This document shows, in pieces, positions 8,723 through 17,073 of a DNA stretch of 64,000 bases; within the stretch, counting starts at the first letter, position 1, and every line of letters begins with the position of its first letter. Origin of the DNA: JBEBSD01 sp040394475 (GTDB taxonomy: Bacteria; Bacteroidota; Bacteroidia; Cytophagales; Spirosomataceae); assembly GCA_040394475.1 (NCBI GenBank), contig JBEBSD010000028.1, positions 1-64,000 on the forward strand, in the 5' to 3' direction. Below the pieces are notes generated by a model. That model was not told the DNA's origin. It was given only the letters and a program-made list of their open reading frames with translations, and did no database searches. A program made the translations under genes and the position numbers.

Positions 8723-11700
8723 TTAGAAATGGATGTTGATACCAAAGTTGAAATATTTTTGCGGAGGATACGCGTCGAAAGAACTGTTGCTGGCCAGTTC
8801 GGGATCCATGTTGTAAAATGCTACAGACTTCGAAGCCCAGGTATGCAAGTTGAAGCCATTGGTATAGAGCCTGATCGACTGCATTTTCAGACGGCTGGTA
8901 ATGGACGCCGGCAACGAATAGCTGATTTCCGCGGTTCTCAGCCGGCAGTAATCGGCCTTTCTGGAGAAAAAAGTCGACGGATAACTTACCGCATTGCTCA
9001 GCTGCGACGTGGTGTAAGCGCCGTGCCACCGGGCATTATCCCCCCTTTCGGGTGTCCAGTATTCGAGGTGGATCGGCTGCGTTTGAGACGTAAAGGCCAT
9101 GATCCCGGCGTTGTGTCCTCTCACATAGTTGCCGGCTGATCCCTGAAACTGAAGACTGACAGCGATTCCCTTGTAGCTCACATTGAGGTTCAATCCGTAG
9201 GTCACAGGCGGAAAATTAGAATAGTTCGTCACGAACTGGTCGGATGAATTAATGACGCCGTCGTCATTCAGATCGGCATATTTAAGATCGCCGGGCCGCG
9301 GGGCCGGGGTCGCGGTCGGGTAATTAGCCGCCGCTTCTTCTTCTGTGTAGAAGCCGGTCCATTGGTACAAAAGCTCAGCGCCGATCGGCTTTCCGGTAAA
9401 CAGGCGGTATTCATCGACCGACGGGGCCTCATCGCGGTATAGCACTTTGTTCCTGGCGAGCGAATACGTACCTCCTACCTGGTAAGCGAAATCTCCGCCG
9501 ATGCGGTCCCGGAAGCCCAGCTCCAGTTCGATACCCTTATTCTCGGTTTCACCCAGGTTCACCAAAGGCAGCGACTGGCCGATGATTGTCGACACCGCCC
9601 CCCTGGAAGTCAGGATATCATAGCGGTTGTTGTAGAAATAGTCGATTGCACCGGTCAGTCTGTCCTTGAACAGTGCAAAATCCAACCCGATATCCAGCTT
9701 CCTTTCTTTTTCCCAGGTAACATTGTTGTTCGGAAGTATGCCTTCGGTCACACCGGGATAGGCGGTATGGTTGATGCCGAAAGAGGTATTATTGCCGCCG
9801 ACAGTGTACACCTGCTGATAAGAATAGACGCCGTTCGTTCCGTCGGAACCGACCAGGCCGTAGGACGACCGGAGTTTCAACTGGCTGATGAACGGGACAT
9901 TCTCCTTGAAGAAGGTTTCCTCCGACAGGTTCCAGCCGGCCGAAATCGCGGGAAACCAGCCAAACCGGTTGCCGTCCCCAAAACGATCCGATCCGTTGTA
10001 GCCGACGTTCAGCTGGACCAGGTACCGGTTCCGGTAGTCGTAACCGAGCCGGCCGGTATAGCCGAGGTTGTTTTCGGGAACAAAGTTGTAAGTGGCATTG
10101 CTGTTAGGTGCGGTCTTGCCGGTCCGGTTTGCCAGCGCCAGTCCGTACACATGGTGATTCCCGAAAGTCCTGTCGTAATTGAGGATCCCCAGCAAGGTGA
10201 GGTTGCGGGTGGTGCTTCCGGGGCTATAGGTAATGTCAACCGCTTGTACCCGAAAAATATTGATGTCCCTGGGTGTATAGGTATCGTTTACGGGATTGTA
10301 GATAAAGGAAGGAAAGTTGTTCCGCGTTACATTCCGGTTGTAGCCATAGGTATTGGCATAGGAGAGTGTTCCTTTAAAAGACAGCCCGGGCGTGATAAAA
10401 CCGAGCTTCTGATTGGCCGACGCTACCAGGTTCATGTTATTGTCGTGGCGACGTACATAGCCCTGATACTTCAGCCGCCCGACAATATTGTTGTTGTTGG
10501 CATTTCCGTTCAGCTGCCGGTAGCTGTAGCCCAGGCTCCCGTCGGGATTATAAACCGGATAGGTAAAAGGGGTAAGCTGATCCCAGTGGGCTACTATCCC
10601 AAAAAGGTTGCCTACCTGCGGGCTGTTTGTTTCGCCGACGTTTCCAAACAGATCGATCCGGATGTCCAGGTTCTTGTTGACGCTCAGATCCAGATTAGAC
10701 CGGTAATTGAGCCGCTTGTGGTAAAAATTGCTGTTCAGGTCCTGGTCCTTGCTGAAGTCGCGTACCATTCCGCCCTGGTCAAGATAGCCCAGCGAGACAA
10801 AATATTTTGCCTTTTCCGAGCCGCCCGAGATGTCGAAATTACTCCTGAGCTGGTTGCTGTAATCCCTGAAAATCACCTTTCTCCAGTCAACATTCGGGTG
10901 TCCGTACGGATCGGCGCCGGTCCTGAACAGTTCCAGGTCTTCCTCTGAAAAGGTGGGCTTAAAATTGGGGTTGGGGTTCAGGCTGTTGGTATTCATCTCG
11001 GCAATTGTCCTGAATCTGGCCGACTCGTAGGCATCGAGATACTTGGGCCAGATAGTGGGTTTGCTCATACTGTATTCGGTGCGGAAAGAAACCTGTGCTT
11101 TCCCCGACCGGCCGCGGTTAGTCGTGACCACTACTACCCCGTTGGCCCCCTTGATTCCGTAGATGGCAGTAGTGGAGGCATCTTTCAGAATGCTGACGCT
11201 TTCGATTTCGTTCGGATCGAGCCGGGAGAACTGCGAATAGGTAAACTCAATATCGTCCACAATTATCAGCGGACTGTTGCTCCCCGAAAAGCTGCTTTGT
11301 CCGCGGATGAAAAATTCAGCGCCGTCATTTCCCGGCTGGCCGCTTCGCTGCTGGGAAGAAAACCCCGGCAGGCGGCCCGCGAGGGTATTTTGAAGGCTGG
11401 CGGAAGGACTTTGCCGTATTTCGGCGCCGGAAACAGAGCTCACCGCTCCTGTGAGCGTGATTTTTGTCTGCCTGGCGTATCCGACCACTACCACTTCAGA
11501 AAGTCCTTTGGAGGCTTCCTCGAGTACCACGTTCAAATGGGTCCTGTTTCCGATCAGTTCCTCTCTGGCTTCGTATCCGAGGGATTGGATAATCAGGGTG
11601 GTGGTCCGGTTGTCCACAGAAATGCTGAATTTGCCGTCCTTGTCGGTAATGGTGCCTTGTAACGGCTGCTCTTTACTGACCACCGTCGCCCCGGGGATGG

Positions 11701-11806
11701 CGCCGCCGATTTCGGTGACGGTTCCTGTTACCAGGCGACTCTGGGCATGGGCATACCCCCAGATACCCAGTATAAAGACTATGGAATTGATAATCCTGTT
11801 TAACAT
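8723..11806 (-). CDS. SusC/RagA-family TonB-dependent transporter (pair 1)
   Basis: Outer-membrane TonB-dependent transporter of 1027 residues, importing oligosaccharides with its SusD partner. In order: signal peptide (ending at YAHAQS), a carboxypeptidase regulatory-like domain (about 22-105), the SusC signature VVVVGYA, a plug domain (with SILKDASTTAIYGIKGANG), and a beta barrel ending in the typical aromatic residue (FNFGINIHF). The length is normal for the family. It starts at ATG 11806, 30 bases after the upstream SusD gene, so the two SusC/SusD pairs and GH13 look co-transcribed. Confidence 0.92.
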   Translation of the reverse strand: MLNRIINSIVFILGIWGYAHAQSRLVTGTVTEIGGAIPGATVVSKEQPLQGTITDKDGKFSISVDNRTTTLIIQSLGYEAREELIGNRTHLNVVLEEASKGLSEVVVVGYARQTKITLTGAVSSVSGAEIRQSPSASLQNTLAGRLPGFSSQQRSGQPGNDGAEFFIRGQSSFSGSNSPLIIVDDIEFTYSQFSRLDPNEIESVSILKDASTTAIYGIKGANGVVVVTTNRGRSGKAQVSFRTEYSMSKPTIWPKYLDAYESARFRTIAEMNTNSLNPNPNFKPTFSEEDLELFRTGADPYGHPNVDWRKVIFRDYSNQLRSNFDISGGSEKAKYFVSLGYLDQGGMVRDFSKDQDLNSNFYHKRLNYRSNLDLSVNKNLDIRIDLFGNVGETNSPQVGNLFGIVAHWDQLTPFTYPVYNPDGSLGYSYRQLNGNANNNNIVGRLKYQGYVRRHDNNMNLVASANQKLGFITPGLSFKGTLSYANTYGYNRNVTRNNFPSFIYNPVNDTYTPRDINIFRVQAVDITYSPGSTTRNLTLLGILNYDRTFGNHHVYGLALANRTGKTAPNSNATYNFVPENNLGYTGRLGYDYRNRYLVQLNVGYNGSDRFGDGNRFGWFPAISAGWNLSEETFFKENVPFISQLKLRSSYGLVGSDGTNGVYSYQQVYTVGGNNTSFGINHTAYPGVTEGILPNNNVTWEKERKLDIGLDFALFKDRLTGAIDYFYNNRYDILTSRGAVSTIIGQSLPLVNLGETENKGIELELGFRDRIGGDFAYQVGGTYSLARNKVLYRDEAPSVDEYRLFTGKPIGAELLYQWTGFYTEEEAAANYPTATPAPRPGDLKYADLNDDGVINSSDQFVTNYSNFPPVTYGLNLNVSYKGIAVSLQFQGSAGNYVRGHNAGIMAFTSQTQPIHLEYWTPERGDNARWHGAYTTSQLSNAVSYPSTFFSRKADYCRLRTAEISYSLPASITSRLKMQSIRLYTNGFNLHTWASKSVAFYNMDPELASNSSFDAYPPQKYFNFGINIHF

Positions 11807-11836
11807 GTTTGTTCCGGTTTTTCGATGCTTGAAATA

Positions 11837-13549
11837 TTACCACCCGACATTTTGAATCATCTGCCTGTTCTTGATCACCTCGGAATACGGGATCGGCATA
11901 TGATATAATTTGTCTGTAAAGAGGAGTCTGGAGACGTTGACGGGCTCAAAGCGAATGGTTCCATCCTCGTTCCTGAGCAGTCTTACTCCCAACAGAATGC
12001 TGTTCAGGTTCCGGGACGCTATTTTCCATCGGCGGAGGTCCCAGAAACGGTGTTCTTCGAAGCTCAGTTCGACCCGTCGCTCGTTCTGAATCAGAAGCCG
12101 CAGGTTTTCCTGGTCGATCGCGGCCGGGATGCCGTACCGGTTGTCCGCGCCTGCCAGAATTCCGGCTCTTCGGCGGATCTGGATGATCGCTTCGACAGCT
12201 TCTTCCAGCATGCCCTTTTCTGTCAGCGCTTCCGCCTCGTTGAGGAGTATCTCGGCATATCTGAAGATCGGGAAATTATGACTTTGATTGCCATAGGCAC
12301 TGCCCGAGGAAAAATCTCCCATGAATTTCCGCAAATAGTACCCCGTCCGGGTCTGGACGCTGTTCCCGCCAAGATTGGGTTTGTCACGCCCGCCTTCGAA
12401 AACTTCCACCTCCCGCGCCAGCCACCGGGTTCCGTTTGTAAAAACCACTGCTGCCAGCCGGGGATCACGGTTGCTGTACTGATCCGGATGGTCGTCGCCG
12501 GCCGTATAGGGGGTGCCGTCCAGGTTCGGAAAGGCGTTGACCAGGTTCTGGGAAGGGCTCGTCCTGCCATTGCTTTCGGCCGGGTTGGTATAGCCTACCG
12601 GCGCGTTCTGGGTCTCAATAGTAAAGTTAAGGGCTTCCTGACGCGCTAATATGATTTCACGATTTTTACGGGCAGTGAAAACGGATGCATAGGCCGCAGT
12701 ACCGGTGCCGGTATGCAGTTGGTAATAATTCAGCTCCCTCAGCGCCTGGTTAGCGCTCAGGACACTGTCATACAAAGCAGGGTTAGGAGTCAAGTATCCG
12801 GTCAATGCTTTTTGTACAGGATCGGTCTCAATACCTCCTCCGTTGTGCAAAGGGCTCGCCGCATACAAGAATAGCCGGCTTTTGAGCGCTAAGGCGGCTC
12901 CTTTCGAGATACGGCCCCATTCGGAATCGCTGATCGCCGATTCTGCCCGGAGATCGCGCCTGGCAGCATTGCATTCGCTTGCGATATAGCTGACGCATTC
13001 CTCATACGTATTGCGCGGAAGTTCCATATCATCGGTCGGCCTGAAAAGTGTATCGCCTACCAACGGGATCCCGCCGTAGCGTTTCAACATCTCAAAATAG
13101 AGCATTGCCCTGATGAACCTGGCTTCGGCTTTCCGATAAGCCTTTATTTCGTCAGTGATCGGTACCTCATCGATGTTCGCCAGGAAAACATTTACATGAC
13201 GAATCCCTTCATAACTTCTTGCCCAGTACGGGTCGGGATTGTTCATCACGCTGATCCGGCCATTGGTATAGGATTCAGCAGCCGTGTTGATTCTCGAGGG
13301 AATAGCATCGTCGGTGGCCGCATCCAGGAAATCCCCGTCTATTCTGTTAAAACCAGTCGGCAGATAGGAATACGCATAGTTTAGAAAGAAAGCGGAAAGC
13401 TGTCCGTTTTTGTCATTTACGTCCCACATAAAATCGTCCCGGATCCAGCCGTTTGATGACACTTCCGGTTCCACTGTCCGCCTTTCGCAGGCCCACATAC
13501 TGCCCAGGCACAACGCCGCGCAGCATACTATTTTCAGTCGGTTTTTCAT
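11837..13549 (-). CDS. SusD/RagB-family outer-membrane glycan-binding lipoprotein (pair 2)
   Basis: SusD-type protein of about 570 residues. The N-terminus MKNRLKIVCCAALCLGSMWAC has a plausible, slightly weak lipobox with the modified Cys near residue 21. Family features: RAMLYFEMLKRYGGIPLVGDT, the C-terminal block QNERRVELSFEEHRFWDLRR, and the ending MPIPYSEVIKNRQMIQNVGW. The start was placed on ATG 13549, only 4 bases after the stop of the SusC partner; an upstream in-frame start would sit well inside that gene. It resembles the SusD at 6934-8709 in overall plan but is clearly divergent, so the two pairs are not recent copies of each other. Confidence 0.88.
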   Translation of the reverse strand: MKNRLKIVCCAALCLGSMWACERRTVEPEVSSNGWIRDDFMWDVNDKNGQLSAFFLNYAYSYLPTGFNRIDGDFLDAATDDAIPSRINTAAESYTNGRISVMNNPDPYWARSYEGIRHVNVFLANIDEVPITDEIKAYRKAEARFIRAMLYFEMLKRYGGIPLVGDTLFRPTDDMELPRNTYEECVSYIASECNAARRDLRAESAISDSEWGRISKGAALALKSRLFLYAASPLHNGGGIETDPVQKALTGYLTPNPALYDSVLSANQALRELNYYQLHTGTGTAAYASVFTARKNREIILARQEALNFTIETQNAPVGYTNPAESNGRTSPSQNLVNAFPNLDGTPYTAGDDHPDQYSNRDPRLAAVVFTNGTRWLAREVEVFEGGRDKPNLGGNSVQTRTGYYLRKFMGDFSSGSAYGNQSHNFPIFRYAEILLNEAEALTEKGMLEEAVEAIIQIRRRAGILAGADNRYGIPAAIDQENLRLLIQNERRVELSFEEHRFWDLRRWKIASRNLNSILLGVRLLRNEDGTIRFEPVNVSRLLFTDKLYHMPIPYSEVIKNRQMIQNVGW

Positions 13550-13553
13550 AGGT

Positions 13554-16400
13554 TTAAAGCTTGATTTTTGCGCCGAGGGTGATGAGCTGCTGCAGCGGAT
13601 ATTGCCCGGAAAAAAGCTCAGGATCTGCATTCCCCAGCTCTTTTGATTTGAAGGTCAGAATGTTCGTAGCGCTGAGGAAAAAGCGGATAGACTCCAGCTT
13701 GACCGATCTGGAAACGGCCGCAGGCAGCGAATAGCCCAGTTCGGCATGGCGAAGCCTCAGGTAACTCCCCGATTTGAGCCAGTACGTAGAGGCAACGTGG
13801 TTGTTGATATTGTGCCCGAGGCTGAGCCTGGGATAGGAGGCTTCCGGATGTTCCGGCGTCCAGCGGTCCAGATGATGGGTATAAGCTTGTCCGGTTCCCG
13901 CGTTTTGGAACTCATAGAACGAATTGCCGGACAAAAGAAGCTGGCGGTTTCCGGCCCCCTGAACCAGGAAGCTGAAGTCTATCCCGTGAAATTCGATGCC
14001 GGCAGTCAACCCGTAATGAATTGCCGGGCGCTGCAGCCCGATGGGGCTTTGGTCCAGCTGGTTGATTACCTGGTCGCCGTTCAGATCTTTATACCGGATA
14101 TCACCGGCCTGGGCGCTGTACCCCTCCATTACGGGACTCTCCATGGCCTCGGCATCTGTCAGGAACAACCCTTCGGCAGTGTATCCGAAAAGCTGACCGG
14201 GACGTTGGCCCGTACGCTCCATCCAGGGGTGAGGCTGGTATACCTCTGCGATGTACCTGACCCGGGAATCCTGCATCGCTATATTCGAAGTCAGGAAAAA
14301 CGACAGTGAATTGGCAAATGACTTTTGCCAGGAAACGACGGCTTCACCACCGCTGAAATCATACTTTCCAATATTTTCAAGCGGATAGGCCTGGCCCAAT
14401 ATCGTCGTGTTCAGTCCCTTCTCCATCAAAATTCCTGAATGGCGATCCTGGTAGTAGTCAAGACTGACGGACAGCTGGTTGCTGAACAACCTGGTGTCGA
14501 TACCAATATTGAGCTTTGCCGCCTTCTCGTATCCGATAGAGGGATTGCCGATTGCCATTTCCCGGATAGTGTTCAGACTGCCGGCTGCTGTTCCGAAGTT
14601 CACATTGGGGCCGAGCCCGTAGCGGGTGACATAGGCGAAATAGGCGGCGGCATCCCATCCGGTCAGTCCGTAGGAGGCCCTCAGTTTCAATTCATCCACG
14701 CCTTTCAGGTTCCGGGCAAACCGTTCCTTGCTCAGCACCCATCCGGCACCGATGCTCGGCAGAAAGGCGTACCGGGTATCGCCTTTTTCGGGAAACCAGT
14801 TAGATCCGTTGTAGCCGAAACCCACCTCTAACAGGTATTTTTCGTCGTAGTCATAGGCGAAATGCCCGGAGATTCCTTTGTAGGTAAGGGGCAGATTGGA
14901 ACCCGACACGATATTGTCCCGGTTAGCCAGCGCCAGAAGGCTCAGTCCGTGTTTACGGGAAAATGTCCGCTTGTACCCGACAGAAAACTCCTGGTAATCC
15001 ATCCGGTTCTGGGCATCCACATTGTTGGAGTTCGCTTGTGTACCGATGGTCCCGAACTGGGTGTAACTTTCCGCACCGGAAGGCGCTACAGACCGTTGAA
15101 ATACGGCAAATGACTTATTTCGGACGATATTTTCGGACACATGACTGGTAAAAGAGGCCCGGGCCTTGATCCATAGTCCGGGTAAAACATCGTCCAGATT
15201 GCGTTTCAGGTAAAAATCCGTCATGATATCGCGCTTGGTGTTTACGGAATAGCCGGAATGAATAGATTGCGCAAGCAGATTATTGGGATACTGGCGGTTA
15301 CCCCCGAAAGAACCATCCGGATTGAAAACCGGATAGGCGTTGTTGGGAGTCGTGAGTATCCCGGAAAAAATGTTGGCTGTGAGGTTATTGCCGGGATTAT
15401 TCGTTCTGAGCAGACGCCCCAGCAAGGAGATCCCCCCTTCCAGCCGCGAAGTGATGCGGAGGTCTACATTCGAGCGTACGGAGTAGCTTTTATAGTCGGT
15501 ATCGGTGTCGTACTGATTCCAGTCGTGCGTTTTAAAGAGTCCCTGCTGATTGAAATGCTCTGCCGAGACGAAATAGCGGGCCCACTCATTGCCCCCGGAT
15601 GCAGTGAAGGTATAGCGGTCAAACCGGGACCTTTTACGAAGTAATTCGTCGCGCCAGTTTACATCAGGAAATGCCGACGGGTCTGCGCCTGTCCGGTAGG
15701 CGTCCAGCGCTTCAGGTGTATACGCAATATTTCGGGGGTTCAGCAGGAAACGGTCGTCATTGTACTGGGCTTCGTTGTACAGAACTCCATAATCATAGGC
15801 ACGCAGCGGATCGGAGAGCAGACTGGACAGCGGTTGCTGTAAAGACGTCTGGGCGTTAAAGGTAATCTCCTGATGACCTTCATGCCCTTTCCGGGTAGTG
15901 ACCAGTACCGCTCCGTTGGCACCCCTGACACCCAGCATCGCCACGGCAATAGCGTCTTTCAGAACCGTGACGGACTCGATGCCTTCCAGGTCCATCACCG
16001 TGAGATTGCGGACGATCCCGTCGATCACGATGATAGGCACTCTTCCTCTCAGGGTAACCGAAACTCCTTCATTCCCCGGTTGCCCTGAGCTACGGTGCAC
16101 CACCAATCCGGCCAGCCGGCCGTCCAATGCTGACAGAAAGCTGGCAACCGGCATTTTTTCGAGCGCTTTTGTATATACTGCATCTTGTGCCGACACGGAA
16201 ATAGGCTTCTCCTGAGAAAAATAAACGCCCTTCGCAACACCGGCAGCAATCGAGTCAACCGCAGCCGGTGCAATCGGGTCGGTCAATTCATTTCGAAATA
16301 CTTTTCCGGAATCTTCAATTTGCTGTAGCAGCTCCGTTTTCCCTACACAAGGGAAAATAAAGAGATACATCAAAACAGACCATTGTAGTCTTTTCTTCAT
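13554..16400 (-). CDS. SusC/RagA-like TonB-dependent transporter lacking the N-terminal regulatory domain (pair 2)
   Basis: TonB-dependent outer-membrane transporter of 948 residues. The plug is recognisable (RLAGLVVHRSSGQPGNEG, then SVTVLKDAIAVAMLGVRGAN) and the barrel and C-terminus match SusC. Unlike the other four SusC proteins here it has no carboxypeptidase regulatory-like domain and no VVVGYG signature: after the signal segment (MKKRLQWSVLMYLFIFPCVG) about 70 residues of low similarity lead straight to the plug. The frame is intact, so it is probably functional. Starts at ATG 16400, 77 bases after the end of a truncated SusC remnant whose promoter it probably now uses. Confidence 0.85.
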   Translation of the reverse strand: MKKRLQWSVLMYLFIFPCVGKTELLQQIEDSGKVFRNELTDPIAPAAVDSIAAGVAKGVYFSQEKPISVSAQDAVYTKALEKMPVASFLSALDGRLAGLVVHRSSGQPGNEGVSVTLRGRVPIIVIDGIVRNLTVMDLEGIESVTVLKDAIAVAMLGVRGANGAVLVTTRKGHEGHQEITFNAQTSLQQPLSSLLSDPLRAYDYGVLYNEAQYNDDRFLLNPRNIAYTPEALDAYRTGADPSAFPDVNWRDELLRKRSRFDRYTFTASGGNEWARYFVSAEHFNQQGLFKTHDWNQYDTDTDYKSYSVRSNVDLRITSRLEGGISLLGRLLRTNNPGNNLTANIFSGILTTPNNAYPVFNPDGSFGGNRQYPNNLLAQSIHSGYSVNTKRDIMTDFYLKRNLDDVLPGLWIKARASFTSHVSENIVRNKSFAVFQRSVAPSGAESYTQFGTIGTQANSNNVDAQNRMDYQEFSVGYKRTFSRKHGLSLLALANRDNIVSGSNLPLTYKGISGHFAYDYDEKYLLEVGFGYNGSNWFPEKGDTRYAFLPSIGAGWVLSKERFARNLKGVDELKLRASYGLTGWDAAAYFAYVTRYGLGPNVNFGTAAGSLNTIREMAIGNPSIGYEKAAKLNIGIDTRLFSNQLSVSLDYYQDRHSGILMEKGLNTTILGQAYPLENIGKYDFSGGEAVVSWQKSFANSLSFFLTSNIAMQDSRVRYIAEVYQPHPWMERTGQRPGQLFGYTAEGLFLTDAEAMESPVMEGYSAQAGDIRYKDLNGDQVINQLDQSPIGLQRPAIHYGLTAGIEFHGIDFSFLVQGAGNRQLLLSGNSFYEFQNAGTGQAYTHHLDRWTPEHPEASYPRLSLGHNINNHVASTYWLKSGSYLRLRHAELGYSLPAAVSRSVKLESIRFFLSATNILTFKSKELGNADPELFSGQYPLQQLITLGAKIKL

Positions 16401-16476
16401 GTGTTAAAAATTTATAACTGATTGATGATATACCCAGCCGCCCACGAATTGCTGAATCGGGGCCGCAAACGCTTCC

Positions 16477-16620
16477 CTATGGTATCCGACTTCCCGTCGT
16501 CTTGTACTTTCTTGCATAATCGATAGAGGAGATTACGCTACCTGATAAGGCGATGTTCCGGGCATTCAGAAACGTTGTGCCTCCGATGACCTGTCCAATA
16601 ATTAATAAAAGTCTTTGCAT
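16477..16620 (-). pseudogene. truncated SusC start, 47-codon leader-like frame
   Basis: The minus strand from ATG 16620 encodes MQRLLLIIGQVIGGTTF, nearly identical to the start of the SusC at 22236-25211 (MQRLLLIIGLFIGGTTF). Similarity fades after about 30 codons and the frame stops at 16477. The sequence upstream, including a promoter, is also shared with that gene. So this is the surviving 5' end of a lost SusC copy. It could still be translated as a 47-residue signal-like peptide before the SusC gene starting at 16400. The 76 bases after it hold no clear feature; a short alternative frame there was not recognised. Confidence 0.7.
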
Positions 16621-16651
16621 TGTTAAAAGATAAGAAAGTTTAGGTTTTTAC

Positions 16652-16674
16652 ATTATAAAAATTAATTTTATAAT
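16652..16674. promoter_or_regulatory. dyad downstream of duplicated PUL promoter (copy 1)
   Basis: Inverted repeat with perfect 9-base arms, ATTATAAAA and TTTTATAAT, around a 5-base centre ATTAA. It sits at the likely transcription start or early leader of the promoter at 16682-16709. Its sister at 25261-25283 has a compensated change in both arms. It may be a repressor/activator operator or a leader hairpin. Confidence 0.55.
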
Positions 16675-16681
16675 GATTGCA

Positions 16682-16709
16682 ATGTTAGGTATTATTCAGG
16701 TAAAGTCAA
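16682..16709 (-). promoter_or_regulatory. predicted promoter of the rebuilt locus
   Basis: On the minus strand TTGAC (16705-16709) is followed after 17 bases by TAACAT (16682-16687). The same arrangement and surrounding sequence occur upstream of the intact SusC at 25211. The reading direction is toward the truncated SusC remnant and then the operon from 16400 down to 221. Experimental start unknown. Confidence 0.5.
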
Positions 16710-16789
16710 GGGATAATTTTATTTTTTTGTCGTTTCCTCCTAGGCAGAAATGGCCGGTATTTGAAATAAAGCGAATCTGATTTTAGAGC

Positions 16790-17052
16790 ATTATGCGGGA
16801 TTAAACCTATTTGAAAACCGGACTCCTACCCAATCCCGAAGAGATGAAAGGATTCGTTCGCCTGCAACCAGAACTGTTTGGATCGGAAGGGGGTAGCAAC
16901 TGGAAAAGAAAGGTGACAGTATCACCGGGCCATCCAGTCGGGTGGAATTAATTATAGGCATCTGCAACCCTCCCCGATCAGGCCCTGACCGCTCGGCTCG
17001 CGTCATGAAAAAGACAAACCAGTCCGGTCAATACAGTTAATTATCGAATCAT
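16790..17052 (-). pseudogene. GH10-A remnant with early nonsense codon and internal deletion
   Basis: Directly after the GH10-B copy 2 stop, the minus strand matches the start of GH10-A at 1600: ATG ATT CGA then TAA, where the intact gene reads CAA (MLRQLTV becomes MIR-stop-LTV). Similarity continues through CATGAC and GGTCAGGGCCTGA, then jumps to sequence matching the GLQMHIFN region of GH10-A (about residue 286), so most of the barrel including the acid/base is missing. Beyond about 16900 similarity is doubtful and the left limit is approximate. It shows that the intact unit once ended with GH10-A like the other copy. Confidence 0.7.
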
Positions 17053-17073
17053 CGCTTGCTTTATCAGGTTATA

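Noticed and set aside
9767..10948. Long plus-strand open frame of 393 codons.
   Set aside because: It lies entirely antisense to the SusC barrel, has no recognised domain and reads as a low-complexity shadow rich in Val and Ile.
16400..16500. Alternative minus-strand frame (MQESTRRREVGYHREAF) after the SusC remnant.
   Set aside because: Too short and not recognised; it overlaps the remnant frame and could be chance.
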